A DNA stretch of 64,000 bases from Candidatus Aquiluna sp. XM-24bin5 (lineage in GTDB: Bacteria; Actinomycetota; Actinomycetia; Actinomycetales; Microbacteriaceae). Below, in pieces: positions 56,059 to 64,000 of the stretch. The notes beneath the pieces were generated by a model. The model was not told the origin of the DNA. It saw only the letters and a list, made by a program, of their open reading frames with translations, and did not search any database. Every line of letters starts with the position of its first letter. The stretch's first letter is position 1. A program made the position numbers and the translations under genes. The stretch covers positions 62,001 through 126,000 of the forward strand of contig QCWE01000001.1 in assembly GCA_003149555.1 (NCBI GenBank), read 5' to 3'.

Positions 56059-56135
56059 CGCGGGGTGGAGCAGTTCGGTAGCTCGCCGGGCTCATAACCC
56101 GGAGGTCGTAGGTTCAAATCCTGCCCCCGCAACCA
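56059..56135 (+). tRNA. Initiator tRNA-fMet (anticodon CAT), CCA encoded
   Basis: Acceptor CGCGGGG/CCCCGCA with the unpaired C1-A72 that marks initiators, anticodon stem CCGGG/CCCGG with three G-C pairs and loop CTCATAA, T arm GTAGG-TTCAAAT-CCTGC, discriminator A and encoded CCA at 56133-56135. Confidence 0.96.
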
Positions 56136-56138
56136 AGT

Positions 56139-56168
56139 AAACCCCCGAGAGATTTCTCGGGGGTTTTT
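56139..56168 (+). terminator. Intrinsic terminator after tRNA-fMet
   Basis: AAACCCCCGAGA-GATT-TCTCGGGGGTTT forms a perfect 12-bp stem with a 4-base loop and runs into TTTTT. The strongest hairpin in the window. Confidence 0.93.
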
Positions 56169-56207
56169 ACTTGTGGAAAACCCCAAGCATTACTTAGGTT
56201 TTGTCCC

Positions 56208-56213
56208 TAGCTT
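56208..56213 (+). promoter_or_regulatory. Leaderless -10 box of the lipoprotein gene at 56220
   Basis: TAGCTT, then 6 pyrimidines (CCTCCC), then ATG. The pyrimidine run excludes a ribosome site. Confidence 0.5.
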
Positions 56214-56219
56214 CCTCCC

Positions 56220-56636
56220 ATGAAATCACTCGTCGGACTGCTAGTTCTGGTGGCATCATTGTGCTCCTGCACTACTGCGCAAACGCTACCTATTTCTCCG
56301 GAAAATGACGCTTTTGCCTCGATACTCGAGCGCTATGGAAACATGGACCCGCACTCCTCAAGCTATTCCCTGACCCTCACTGGAAGTGCATTGGTTGCAG
56401 CAATTGAAACCCAAAAGCTCCTTGCGTCATTTGGCTATCAACGACTTGGCAATGCGAAATTTGAGGTGATCTCAAGCTCGCGCCCCACCGCAATGGTTTG
56501 CATGGATCTGAGTGAGGTTGTCATCATCAACGAGGAAGGTTTTCCAGTATCTACTGTTTCGAATCGGGAGGCCGTTTTCGTGGAGCTTGATAAAGGACTG
56601 ATTTCGAAGTTTGAGCCCCTGGGCGAAAGATGTTAG
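56220..56636 (+). CDS. Small lipoprotein, function unknown
   Basis: 138 residues: signal MKSLVGLLVLVASLCSCTTA with lipobox LCSC (Cys17), then a soluble domain with ALVAAIETQKLLASFGYQRL and PTAMVCMDLSEVVIINEEGF. No family recognised. The final bases overlap the next gene by 7, so the pair is co-translated. Confidence 0.75.
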   Translation: MKSLVGLLVLVASLCSCTTAQTLPISPENDAFASILERYGNMDPHSSSYSLTLTGSALVAAIETQKLLASFGYQRLGNAKFEVISSSRPTAMVCMDLSEVVIINEEGFPVSTVSNREAVFVELDKGLISKFEPLGERC

Positions 56637-57346
56637 TCGAGATCTTGTTGGCCGGAAGCTGCAGCTTGGACGCTGCTGCACTGGGAATCTGTGAATGCAG
56701 CGCTAGCAATCCTGAGGGCACTTTTCAGGTGTGTGCCACCGAAAGGATTACTGGTCGCGAGGAGATCACAGCGGGGCCACCAGCCCCTCCAGGTCCAAAG
56801 CCAATGCGGCTCTGCAGTTGGTATGCAAATGGGACGATTGATACTCCAACTCTTACCATCATCACCGCCTGGATTCCTGTCGGGTCGAGGCTATGTATTG
56901 GCGATGAGGTGAGAGAGGCTCAGCCCAGAGTTGTCACGATCACAGATGAGGTATCTGACTCTTTTGGTGCGACATCTAACAGGCCGTTAGCCTCTTGGAC
57001 GCCTGGAAGTGAGGTTGAGGTTGGCGTCGCAGCTGGCTTCTCGGTCCAGCTTGCGCCAGGTGAGTTCAGGGGAGTGCTACTTGGTAGGCAGGCTTGGATT
57101 CGCTTTGAACCCGTGAGCGCCAGGTGGAGTTTCTCCGACGGTAATGGCTACTCAGGTTTCCGTGTTGAGAGGGTCTTTGATCAGGCCGGAGAAATTCTTG
57201 CAACCGCCGATGTCAAGGTCAGAGCAAGCTACAGATTCGATGGAGGATCGTGGCAGGAGTCTGATGCGGAAATTTGGCTATCGAGCAACCAGCTGAGGGT
57301 TTCGGTGGTTGAGATTCCTAGGAGAACGCTATTGGTTAGCAGATAA
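56630..57346 (+). CDS. PKD-like protein, probably exported, function unknown
   Basis: 238 residues. N-terminal part Cys-rich (AGSCSLDAAALGICECSASN), Pro-rich AGPPAPPGPKPMRLCSWYAN, then a C-terminal beta domain with a PKD-like core: AWIRFEPVSARWSFSDGNGY, VERVFDQAGEILATADVKVR, SYRFDGGSWQESDAEIWLSS. Similar proteins in Microbacteriaceae are secreted, but the visible N-terminus is a weak export signal (EILLAGSC might be a lipobox). Coupled to the lipoprotein upstream. Confidence 0.65.
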   Translation: MLVEILLAGSCSLDAAALGICECSASNPEGTFQVCATERITGREEITAGPPAPPGPKPMRLCSWYANGTIDTPTLTIITAWIPVGSRLCIGDEVREAQPRVVTITDEVSDSFGATSNRPLASWTPGSEVEVGVAAGFSVQLAPGEFRGVLLGRQAWIRFEPVSARWSFSDGNGYSGFRVERVFDQAGEILATADVKVRASYRFDGGSWQESDAEIWLSSNQLRVSVVEIPRRTLLVSR

Positions 57347-57420
57347 CAGAAACTCTTCAGCTGGGACTCATAGAATCCCCAGAGTTGTTGAAGATAATCG
57401 TCGGGAGCGAAAGGGTTGAA

Positions 57421-58608
57421 ATGAGTCAGTTCCAACGAGGCGATAGCCAGTTCACCTTCAGTACTCCCTATGCGGCACCAGTTGCCCCCCAGCCGCCAAA
57501 GCGCAGGGTGGGCGTATTGGGCATCGCCGCCTTGGCAATGTCAAGTGCTCTGGTTGGAGGCATCATCGGCGCTAGCTCAATGAGTATTAGCTACGTCGCC
57601 TCAACACAACCAGCGCCAGTAGTTGTAAACAGCGTCGAGCAGGTCAACTGGGTGACTGGAGCGGCCTCTCAGGCCGGTCCTTCGGTTGTAACGCTCTCAG
57701 TGGACTCCTCTTCTAATTCTGGCTCCGGCTCGGGCGTGATCCTGACTGAGGATGGCTACATTCTCACCAATGCCCACGTTGTGACTCTCGGCGGGCAGAC
57801 CGACGACGCCTCAGTTGCCGTAAGGCTCTTCGACGGCACCGTCGTTCCAGCCGATCTGATTGGCTATGACTCGGTCTATGACCTGGCTGTAATCAAAGTG
57901 GAGGCCGAGGGACTAAAGCCGATTGTTTTCGCCGACTCGAAGGATCTCAACGTAGGGCAAAACGTGGTGGCCATCGGAGCGCCCCTTGGGCTCACCTCAA
58001 CGGTTACCGAGGGTATTGTTTCTGCCCTGAACCGAACCATTCAGGTTGCGAGCTCTGAGGTCTCGGACGAGCCCGGGCTAAGTTTCTGGACTGGAGTCGG
58101 AGAGTCAATCTCGATTCAGGTCGTCCAGACTGACGCTGCTATCAACCCTGGAAACTCAGGGGGTGCCCTGGTTGATGAGAATGGACGACTAATTGGGGTC
58201 AACGTCGCAATTGCGACGGCGGGTAACGGTGTTTCCGGCTCAATTGGTGTGGGGTTTGCAATTCCTTCAAACACCGCGGCTCGCATTGCCACCGAAATCA
58301 TGGAGACCGGAGTTGCAACTCACGGCCTACTTGGAGCAATGGTTCGTAACAGCTTTGCCGCAGACTCAAGCTTCTCCGTGGGAGCCTACGTTGAACAGGT
58401 CACTGAGGACGGTGCTGCTAATGCCGCCGGAATCCGCTCCGGTGACGTTGTCATCGAGTTCGCTGGCGAGAGAGTCACGAGTTCGGCTGACCTAACAGCA
58501 CTTGTGCGCGCGCAGCCAGCTGGGGCTGAGGTTGAAGTTGTAGTCCTCAGAGACGGGACTAACCGCAGCTTTACAGTGACACTCGGCGATGCCGCAGATC
58601 TAAACTAG
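57421..58608 (+). CDS. HtrA/DegP-type serine protease with PDZ domain
   Basis: 395 residues from ATG 57421 (AAGGG site upstream; an earlier TTG at 57385 is less likely). Short cytosolic N-terminus, one membrane anchor (RRVGVLGIAALAMSSALVGG), then a trypsin-like domain with catalytic triad: His in YILTNAHVVT (about 119), Asp in SVYDLAVIKVEAEG (about 154), Ser in INPGNSGGALVDENGRLIGV (about 245). One C-terminal PDZ domain (GAYVEQVTEDGAANAAGIRS). Extracytoplasmic protein quality control. Confidence 0.92.
   Translation: MSQFQRGDSQFTFSTPYAAPVAPQPPKRRVGVLGIAALAMSSALVGGIIGASSMSISYVASTQPAPVVVNSVEQVNWVTGAASQAGPSVVTLSVDSSSNSGSGSGVILTEDGYILTNAHVVTLGGQTDDASVAVRLFDGTVVPADLIGYDSVYDLAVIKVEAEGLKPIVFADSKDLNVGQNVVAIGAPLGLTSTVTEGIVSALNRTIQVASSEVSDEPGLSFWTGVGESISIQVVQTDAAINPGNSGGALVDENGRLIGVNVAIATAGNGVSGSIGVGFAIPSNTAARIATEIMETGVATHGLLGAMVRNSFAADSSFSVGAYVEQVTEDGAANAAGIRSGDVVIEFAGERVTSSADLTALVRAQPAGAEVEVVVLRDGTNRSFTVTLGDAADLN
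58601..58606 (+). promoter_or_regulatory. DUF3039 promoter inside the htrA stop region
   Basis: TAAACT is built from the last two sense codons and the first base of the TAG stop of the protease gene; 7 bases later comes the ATG at 58614. The small gene can thus be transcribed on its own leaderless message. Confidence 0.45.
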
Positions 58609-58613
58609 GCAAC

Positions 58614-58838
58614 ATGTCAGATCGCGACACCGAGCTCCTCGAAAAAGAGGAAATTCTTGAGGATGGCGACCACGAGCGCTATTCGCACTACGTGAAAAAA
58701 GACAAGATTGTGTCTTCTGCTGTTATGGGCAATGCGGTTATGGCGCTGTGTGGCAAGGTGTGGGTTCCCTCTAGGGCACCCGAGAAGTTCCCCGTTTGCC
58801 CAACCTGCAAGGCCATCTACGAAAAGCTAAAACCCTAG
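58614..58838 (+). CDS. DUF3039 small protein
   Basis: 74 residues, actinobacterial DUF3039: acidic N-terminus (DTELLEKEEILEDGDHERYS), HYVKKDKIVSSAVMGNAVMA, and a zinc-type LCGKVWVPSRAPEKFPVCPT with Cys residues at about 46, 62 and 65 (CPTC). Probably a small metal-binding cytosolic protein; function unknown. Overlaps convergent pncB by 4 bases. Confidence 0.88.
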   Translation: MSDRDTELLEKEEILEDGDHERYSHYVKKDKIVSSAVMGNAVMALCGKVWVPSRAPEKFPVCPTCKAIYEKLKP

Positions 58839-60103
58839 CTAAAGACAGTGGGGATGGCTGGGTCGCCCTTTGAAAGCCGCAGAGCGGACTTTGGCAGCTC
58901 CGCCTTTGCTGCGAGGTGATGCTCTTTGGCAGCAATAACCCCCTGGTGACCGAGGTGGCTTTCTTTGGCCTGACCTTGCCTCATGAGCTCAACTTGTAGA
59001 ACACGCCCTTGGTCACCACCAATGAGCTCTGCGGTCGCGACTCCGTCTTCGATGAGCCTCGATGCATTTTTCTCGCCACCGCGGTTGGTCTTTGATTTAG
59101 AAGTCTTGGCAACCTCAGTCCAGCCCTTACCGTCAGAATGAGCGACCAGCTTATAAACGAAGCCAGCGGTCGGATAGCCGGAACCGGTGACCAACGAGGT
59201 GCCCACACCGAATCGATCAACCGGTGAGGCAGACAGGGCAGCGATTGTGTATTCGTCGAGGTCGCTGGTGACAACAATCTTGGTGTTATTTGCTCCAAGC
59301 TCATCAAGTTGCTTGCGCACCTCAACTGCCGTGGAGCTGAGATCACCCGAGTCGATTCTTACTGCTGCAACCTTTCCACCAGTCAGCTCAACGGCCATCA
59401 TTACGGCTCTAGGGATGTCGTAGGTATCGACAAGAAGTGTTGTGTCGGGCCCCATTGAGGCAATTTGCGCCTCAAAGGCCTCTTTCTCAGAGTCATGTAA
59501 CAGGGTGAAGCTGTGGGCGCTGGTCCCCATAGTTGGAATTCCCCAGCTCCGACCGGCTTCAAGATTGCTGGTGGCATCGAACCCCGCTATAAATGCGGCT
59601 CTCGCTGCGGCGACGGCTGCAGACTCGTGTGCTCTGCGTGCTCCCATCTCAGCCAGCGATCGGCCGCCTGCGGCTGTGTGCATGCGAGACGCGGCCGCTG
59701 CAACAGCTGAGTCGTAGTTAAGAATTGAGAGAATCACCGTCTCAAGGAGTACTGCCTCTGCGAAACTGCCACGGACAGTCATCACGGGCGAGTTGGCGAA
59801 ATAGATCTCGCCCTCTCGATAGCCAGAAATCGAACCGCTAAACCGATAATTTGCGAGCCAGTCGAGGGTTTTTTCGTCAACTACGCCTTGAGCTGCCAGA
59901 AACCCAAGTTCTGAAGCGTCAAAAGTGAATTCCCGGATTGCCTCAAGAGCCCTCCCCACGCCTGCGAGTACGCCGTATCTTCTTCCCGCAGGCAGTTGCC
60001 TTGTGAATACCTCGAATACGCACTCCCTTTCGGCCTTTCCGGAGCGCAAAGCAGCCTGCAGCATTGTCAGCTCGTAGCGGTCTGTCATTAGGGCGTAGGA
60101 CAC
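58835..60103 (-). CDS. pncB: Nicotinate phosphoribosyltransferase PncB
   Basis: Makes nicotinate mononucleotide from nicotinate and PRPP for NAD salvage. 422 residues: ALMTDRYELTMLQAALRSGK at the N-terminus, FEVFTRQLPAGRRYGVLAGV, active region MGTSAHSFTLLHDSEKEAFE, TTLLVDTYDIPRAVMMAVEL, VRIDSGDLSSTAVEVRKQLD. GTG start with TAGGCT 6 bases upstream. Divergent from murI. Confidence 0.94.
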   Translation of the reverse strand: MSYALMTDRYELTMLQAALRSGKAERECVFEVFTRQLPAGRRYGVLAGVGRALEAIREFTFDASELGFLAAQGVVDEKTLDWLANYRFSGSISGYREGEIYFANSPVMTVRGSFAEAVLLETVILSILNYDSAVAAAASRMHTAAGGRSLAEMGARRAHESAAVAAARAAFIAGFDATSNLEAGRSWGIPTMGTSAHSFTLLHDSEKEAFEAQIASMGPDTTLLVDTYDIPRAVMMAVELTGGKVAAVRIDSGDLSSTAVEVRKQLDELGANNTKIVVTSDLDEYTIAALSASPVDRFGVGTSLVTGSGYPTAGFVYKLVAHSDGKGWTEVAKTSKSKTNRGGEKNASRLIEDGVATAELIGGDQGRVLQVELMRQGQAKESHLGHQGVIAAKEHHLAAKAELPKSALRLSKGDPAIPTVFS

Positions 60104-60109
60104 GGCAAC

Positions 60110-60115
60110 AGCCTA
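60110..60115 (-). promoter_or_regulatory. Leaderless -10 box of pncB
   Basis: Minus strand TAGGCT, 6 bases, then the GTG at 60103. Confidence 0.5.
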
Positions 60116-60136
60116 CTGACTGGAGAATCCGCACCC

Positions 60137-60142
60137 TAGACT
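60137..60142 (+). promoter_or_regulatory. Leaderless -10 box of murI
   Basis: TAGACT, 6 bases (TAGGGC), then the GTG at 60149. Confidence 0.5.
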
Positions 60143-60148
60143 TAGGGC

Positions 60149-60970
60149 GTGGATGCAAGGCCAATTGGGGTATTCGACTCGGGTGTCGGTGGATTAACTG
60201 TTGCCAGAGCGATTATTGATCAGCTCCCAAACGAGTCAATTTCCTATGTGGGTGACACTCTAAATTCCCCGTATGGACCCAAGAGCCTCTCTGAGGTGAG
60301 GAGACTGGCCCTCGAGGTCATGGATGAGTTAGTCGCCTCTGGCGTAAAGCTCTTGGTCATCGCCTGCAACTCTGCATCAGCTGCGGTTTTGCGGGATGCG
60401 AGAGAGCGCTACACAGATGGGCTTGGAGTGCCAGTGGTTGAGGTAATCCAGCCAGCTGTCAGATCAGCGGTTGGAACCAGTAGCTCCAAAAGGGTGGGTG
60501 TTATTGGAACATCGGCAACAATTTCCTCCAAGGCGTATGACGACGCTTTTGCAGCGGCGGTTGACTTTGAGATTTTCAGCGCTGCATGTCCCGCTTTCGT
60601 TGACTTTGTTGAGAGAGGGGTGACCTCAGGCCCGGAGCTTTTAGATGTGGCTGCGGACTACTTGCAGCCCCTAAAGGATGCAAAAGTTGACACCTTGGTT
60701 TTGGGCTGCACTCACTATCCGCTTTTGCAAGCGGCCCTCGCCTACGTCATGGGTGACGGAGTAAACCTGGTTTCATCCGCTGAGGAGACCGCTAAAGATG
60801 TCTTCAGGGTCTTGACCGAGGAGAATCTGGGTGCTCCGGAGGGTAATAAGCCAGTTCACAACTTCTTTGCTACCGGGGATGCCGAAGAGTTTCAGGCACT
60901 CGCGGGTAGATTTCTCGGACCAGAGGTAGCCTCGGTGAGACACCTCAAGCGAAAGGTTACAGATGGCTAG
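60149..60970 (+). CDS. murI: Glutamate racemase MurI
   Basis: Cofactor-independent racemase supplying D-glutamate for peptidoglycan. 273 residues. [20 protein letters not shown] at the N-terminus; catalytic Cys in [20 protein letters not shown] (about residue 72) and in [20 protein letters not shown] (about 185). First gene of a murI-rph-rdgB operon, the same order as in mycobacteria; 8-base overlap with rph. Confidence 0.95.
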   Translation: MDARPIGVFDSGVGGLTVARAIIDQLPNESISYVGDTLNSPYGPKSLSEVRRLALEVMDELVASGVKLLVIACNSASAAVLRDARERYTDGLGVPVVEVIQPAVRSAVGTSSSKRVGVIGTSATISSKAYDDAFAAAVDFEIFSAACPAFVDFVERGVTSGPELLDVAADYLQPLKDAKVDTLVLGCTHYPLLQAALAYVMGDGVNLVSSAEETAKDVFRVLTEENLGAPEGNKPVHNFFATGDAEEFQALAGRFLGPEVASVRHLKRKVTDG

Positions 60971-61703
60971 AGCAGATGGCAGAGAGCTAAACCAGATGCG
61001 AGAGGTTGTGATTCAGCGCAATCACACTATGCATGCCGAGGGTTCAGTGCTGGTTTCATTTGGCAACACCAAGGTTCTCTGCAACGCCTCCTTCACTCCT
61101 GGAGTGCCAAGGTTCAAGAAAGATTCTGGCGAGGGTTGGGTGACCGCCGAGTACGCCATGCTGCCGAGGGCTACGAACACTAGGTCCGACCGCGAAAGCG
61201 TCAGAGGAAAGATTGGTGGCCGTACCCATGAGATTTCCAGGCTCATCGGCAGGGCCCTCAGGGCCGTGGTCGACTACAAAGAGCTCGGTGAAAACACCAT
61301 TGTCATTGATTGCGACGTTATTCAAGCTGATGGTGGAACGAGGACGGCCTCGATAACCGGAGCCTTCGTGGCCCTTGCGGACGCTATCGCATGGGCGAAA
61401 TCCAAAGGGCACATTGCGGCAGGTGCAAAACCGCTTCTCGACACAGTCGCGGCAGTCTCGGTTGGGATAGTAGACGGGGTGCCAATGACGGATCTGGCTT
61501 ACGTTGAGGATGTCGCTGCAGATACTGACATGAACGTGGTTGTGACCGGCCGGGGTCTTTTTGTTGAGGTCCAGGGAACGGCAGAGGCCGAGCCTTTCGA
61601 CCGAGACGAACTCAACAGTCTTTTGGAGTTGGCTCTACGGTCAACAACGGAGCTCTCCGAGGCGCAGCGACAGGCGCTGGGTGACGACCTGGATCTCAAG
61701 TAA
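60963..61703 (+). CDS. rph: Ribonuclease PH
   Basis: Phosphorolytic 3' trimming of tRNA precursors. 246 residues. Opening [59 protein letters not shown] with the phosphate-binding Arg residues, REIQRLIGR-equivalent [18 protein letters not shown], and [20 protein letters not shown]. Starts inside the last codons of murI and is followed 7 bases on by rdgB. Confidence 0.96.
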   Translation: MARADGRELNQMREVVIQRNHTMHAEGSVLVSFGNTKVLCNASFTPGVPRFKKDSGEGWVTAEYAMLPRATNTRSDRESVRGKIGGRTHEISRLIGRALRAVVDYKELGENTIVIDCDVIQADGGTRTASITGAFVALADAIAWAKSKGHIAAGAKPLLDTVAAVSVGIVDGVPMTDLAYVEDVAADTDMNVVVTGRGLFVEVQGTAEAEPFDRDELNSLLELALRSTTELSEAQRQALGDDLDLK

Positions 61704-61710
61704 GAGGCTC

Positions 61711-62289
61711 ATGGAACTCGTCTTCGCCACTGGTAATGCCCACAAGGCGTCCGAGGCTCAGCAGATATTGCGTGGCAGACTGCCAGGAATTAGCGTCCTT
61801 ACTTTTGATGGTGAGTCTCCAGTTGAATCTGGAACAAGCTTCCTGGAGAACGCCCTAATCAAGGCCCGAGCTGCACACCAATCGACCGGTAAACCGGCAT
61901 TTGCTGATGACTCAGGTTTGGCCCTTGAGGTTATGGGTGGGGCGCCAGGTATCTTTTCAGCTATTTGGTCTGGAACGCGAGACGATGCGACCAACCGCGA
62001 CCTGCTACTCGCGCAACTAGCGGACATTCCACTCGAACACAGAGCGGCAGCCTTTGTTTGCACGATTGCACTTGTGACGCATGACGGTGAAGTTAGCTTT
62101 ACGGGTATCTGGAGCGGAACCATCGCTGAGATGGCAGCTGGTGAAGGGGGGTTTGGATACGACCCTGTGTTCATTCCCGAGGGATTCGCGCAGACCGCCG
62201 CCCAGCTCGATCCTGAGGTGAAGAATTCAATGTCGCATCGATTTCTTGCGATGCAGCAGATGGCGGACTACCTAGAAAAATCTTCCTAG
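61711..62289 (+). CDS. rdgB: XTP/dITP diphosphatase RdgB (HAM1 family)
   Basis: Removes non-canonical purine nucleotides from the pool. 192 residues from ATG 61711, chosen by the family opening MELVFATGNAHKASEAQQIL; AAGAGG lies shortly before it. FADDSGLALEVMGGAPGIFS carries the metal-binding residues; GEGGFGYDPVFIPEGF and KNSMSHRFLAMQQMADYL complete the fold. Ends right before the convergent tRNA-Arg. Confidence 0.95.
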   Translation: MELVFATGNAHKASEAQQILRGRLPGISVLTFDGESPVESGTSFLENALIKARAAHQSTGKPAFADDSGLALEVMGGAPGIFSAIWSGTRDDATNRDLLLAQLADIPLEHRAAAFVCTIALVTHDGEVSFTGIWSGTIAEMAAGEGGFGYDPVFIPEGFAQTAAQLDPEVKNSMSHRFLAMQQMADYLEKSS

Positions 62290-62361
62290 CGCCCCCAGCA
62301 GGATTCGAACCTGCGCACCCGCCTCCGGAGAGCGGTGCTCTATCCCCTGAGCTATGGGGGC
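62290..62361 (-). tRNA. tRNA-Arg (anticodon CCG)
   Basis: On the minus strand: acceptor GCCCCCA/TGGGGGC, D arm with GATAGAGC, anticodon stem CCGCT/GGCGG with loop CTCCGGA, T arm GCAGG-TTCGAAT-CCTGC, discriminator G, CCA not encoded. The anticodon stem has one T-G pair. Confidence 0.93.
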
Positions 62362-62455
62362 GGCAGCGAAAGCCTATCAGCGAGGCACTTTGCAGCACTT
62401 GTGTGGAAGGTTACTGATGTAGCCTTGGGCTTGAATTTTTTAGCCTTGGAGCCTT

Positions 62456-64000
62456 GTGAGAAAAAACCAATTGCCAGGTCCTGCTGATTGGTGGCGGGAC
62501 GCAGTCGTCTATCAGATCTACCCGCGAAGCTTCGCCGATGGCAATGGTGATGGCATCGGAGATATCAAGGGAATCCTTTCCCGAGTCGACTACTTGGCAA
62601 GCCTCGGCATTGACGCGGTTTGGATGTCGCCGTTTTTCCCCTCCCAGCTTGCAGACGGAGGTTATGACGTTGACGACTACCAGGCAATAGACGAGCGAAT
62701 TGGAACGCTTGAAGAATTTGATGAGTTAGTGTCCAAGCTTCACGAGCGGAACATCAGAGTCTTCGTAGACATCGTTCCTAATCACTCTTCTAACCGTCAC
62801 GCGTGGTTCATCGAGGCCCTCAACAGCGAGCCAGGTTCTAAGGCTCGTGATCGCTACATCTTCAGAGATGGCAAGGGCGAAGGCGGGGCGGAGCCTCCCT
62901 CAAAGCTCGCGAGCCACTTTGGTCCGGAGGGCTGGACTCAGGTTCCAGACGGCCAGTGGTACATGCACCTGTTCGCAAAGGAGCAGCCTGATTTCAACTG
63001 GGACAACGAGGAGGTGAACCAATACTTCCTGGACACCCTGCGCTTTTGGTCTGACCGCGGCGTCGATGGGTTCCGAATCGATGTCGCCCATGCTTTGAAG
63101 AAAAATCTTGAGCCTCTTCCAGACCGGGATTCTTACGCACTCTCTGTCATGAAAGACGACGGCACCGATCCCATATTCGATCGCGACGAGGTTCACGAGG
63201 TGTACGCGGATTGGCGAAGGGTTTTCAATGAGTATGACCCGCCAAGAGTCGCCGTCGCCGAAGCCTGGGTGCACCCAAATCGTCGTCCTCCGTATGCCTC
63301 TGAAAACGGACTGGGTCAGGCGTTCAACTTTGATCTTCTAGCTTCAAAATGGGACGCACAGAGCTTCCGCGAGATCATCGAGGACAATCTGCAGATGAGC
63401 AGCCAAACGGGGTCCTCCTCGACCTGGGTTATGTCTAACCATGATGTGATTAGGCATGCGACAAGGCTCGCGATTCCGGGATACGGAGAGTCAGCTGACG
63501 GATTCGGTGATGAGCACCGTTGGTACATAGAGAACAGGTTGAATCCAAATCTTGACTTTGACCTGGGGCTTTCAAGGGCGAAGGCTGCAACGCTTCTAAT
63601 CCTCGCTCTCCCAGGGTCGACCTACATCTATCAGGGTGAGGAGCTTGGTCTTCACGAGGTTCTTGATATTCCTGCCGAGGACATGCAGGACCCACAGTGG
63701 TTTCGAGGTGAGGGGAAACTAAAGTCACGAGATGGTTGCCGTGTGCCGCTGCCTTGGAAGAGCAGCGGAAGCTCATTTGGATTTGGACCTGCAGGCGCCC
63801 ACCTCCCGCAACCGAAGTGGTTTTCTCAGACCAATGTCGAGGCTCAAGAGCATGCAGATTCGACTCTGAATCTCTACCGCAAGGCAATTCAGCTGAGGAA
63901 GTCTGCGTTTAGCTCGGAGACCCTCAATTGGCTTGAGGCGCCAGTCAAGACCACAGCATTTGTTCGTGATGGGATTACCTGCATTACGAATTTTGGAGAC
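62456..64000 (+). CDS. GH13 alpha-glucosidase (3' end beyond window)
   Basis: 515 codons visible from GTG 62456 (GGAG 4 bases upstream; TAGCCT at 62441). Glycoside hydrolase family 13: WWRDAVVYQIYPRSFADGNG, DGGYDVDDYQAIDERIGT, VDIVPNHSSNRHAWF, nucleophile Asp in VDGFRIDVAHAL (about 209), acid/base Glu in VAVAEAWVHPN (about 269), third acidic in WVMSNHDVIRHA (about 330), then YIYQGEELGLHEVLDIP. The opening and DGIGDIKGILSRVDYLASLG are of the oligo-1,6-/alpha-glucosidase type. Exact linkage specificity unknown. Confidence 0.93.
   Translation, partial: MRKNQLPGPADWWRDAVVYQIYPRSFADGNGDGIGDIKGILSRVDYLASLGIDAVWMSPFFPSQLADGGYDVDDYQAIDERIGTLEEFDELVSKLHERNIRVFVDIVPNHSSNRHAWFIEALNSEPGSKARDRYIFRDGKGEGGAEPPSKLASHFGPEGWTQVPDGQWYMHLFAKEQPDFNWDNEEVNQYFLDTLRFWSDRGVDGFRIDVAHALKKNLEPLPDRDSYALSVMKDDGTDPIFDRDEVHEVYADWRRVFNEYDPPRVAVAEAWVHPNRRPPYASENGLGQAFNFDLLASKWDAQSFREIIEDNLQMSSQTGSSSTWVMSNHDVIRHATRLAIPGYGESADGFGDEHRWYIENRLNPNLDFDLGLSRAKAATLLILALPGSTYIYQGEELGLHEVLDIPAEDMQDPQWFRGEGKLKSRDGCRVPLPWKSSGSSFGFGPAGAHLPQPKWFSQTNVEAQEHADSTLNLYRKAIQLRKSAFSSETLNWLEAPVKTTAFVRDGITCITNFGD

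Noticed and set aside
62362..62455. Small RNA gene between tRNA-Arg and the alpha-glucosidase
   Set aside because: The 94-base gap has no stable hairpin or T-run; TAGCCT hexamers here are more simply promoter elements of the glucosidase gene.

Overview
The window looks like chromosomal DNA of a small-genome, moderately GC-rich actinobacterium, most likely Microbacteriaceae of the freshwater Luna/Aquiluna/Rhodoluna kind. This rests on actinobacteria-specific families (DUF3117, DUF3107, DUF3039, DUF3515, a UPF0182 membrane protein, AdnA/AdnB-type helicase-nucleases, a YlbL-type PDZ-Lon protease), on gene order that recalls Mycobacterium blocks (from memory: ilvBNC-serA-leuB-gltX, leuCD, gpsA-ddl-DUF3515-thiL, dapD-dapE, tatB-mrp-mgtE, rhlE to adnAB-uvrD2-ylbL-UPF0182), and on extreme compactness. 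No insertion sequence, prophage, CRISPR array or rRNA is visible, and no stretch above about 300 bases lacks a gene.

Layout. 1-2.0 kb: carotenoid genes crtB-crtI on the minus strand, crtI cut by the window edge. 2.0-7.1 kb: ilvD, ilvB, ilvN, ilvC, ending at a clear terminator. 7.1-12.2 kb: serA embedded in an apparent reactive-sulfur (persulfide) module. It comprises a CsoR/CstR-type repressor, a CoA-disulfide/persulfide reductase fused to rhodanese, a stand-alone rhodanese, a divergently transcribed rhodanese lipoprotein, a methyltransferase, and a 39-residue six-cysteine protein. Near-identical ATACCC-N4-GGGTAT operators lie at 7120-7135 and 11230-11245. 12.3-16.7 kb: leuB, ilvE, an FAH-family hydrolase, gltX, tRNA-Gln. 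16.7-20.1 kb: small membrane protein, metallo-beta-lactamase-fold protein, lipid kinase, tRNA-Glu, MFS transporter. 20.1-28.7 kb: leuC-leuD-murA-plsC-gpsA-ddl, DUF3515 lipoprotein, thiL, dapD. 28.7-40.9 kb: dapE, DUF3117, O-methyltransferase, tatB, aldehyde dehydrogenase, mrp-DUF1003-MgtE-like operon, stress protein, pepP, PHP phosphoesterase, DEAD-box helicase, MiaE-like protein, DUF3107. 40.9-49.6 kb: adnA, adnB, a degenerate phosphotransferase and a UvrD2-like helicase. 49.6-57.3 kb: E1/ThiF-like degenerate protein, zincin-like protein, PDZ-Lon protease, UPF0182 protein, initiator tRNA, two small exported proteins. 57.4-64 kb: HtrA-type protease, DUF3039, pncB, murI, rph, rdgB, tRNA-Arg, and the 5' part of a GH13 alpha-glucosidase.

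Two genome-wide habits stand out. First, many operon-leading genes have a TANNNT hexamer exactly 6-7 bases before the start codon and no Shine-Dalgarno sequence, which implies leaderless mRNAs; most operon-internal genes have GGAGG-type sites or stop/start overlaps. Second, nearly every convergent gene pair overlaps tail to tail, and several divergent pairs have touching or overlapping -10 boxes. The most interesting unit is the CstR-like sulfur regulon around serA, especially its orphan six-cysteine miniprotein.
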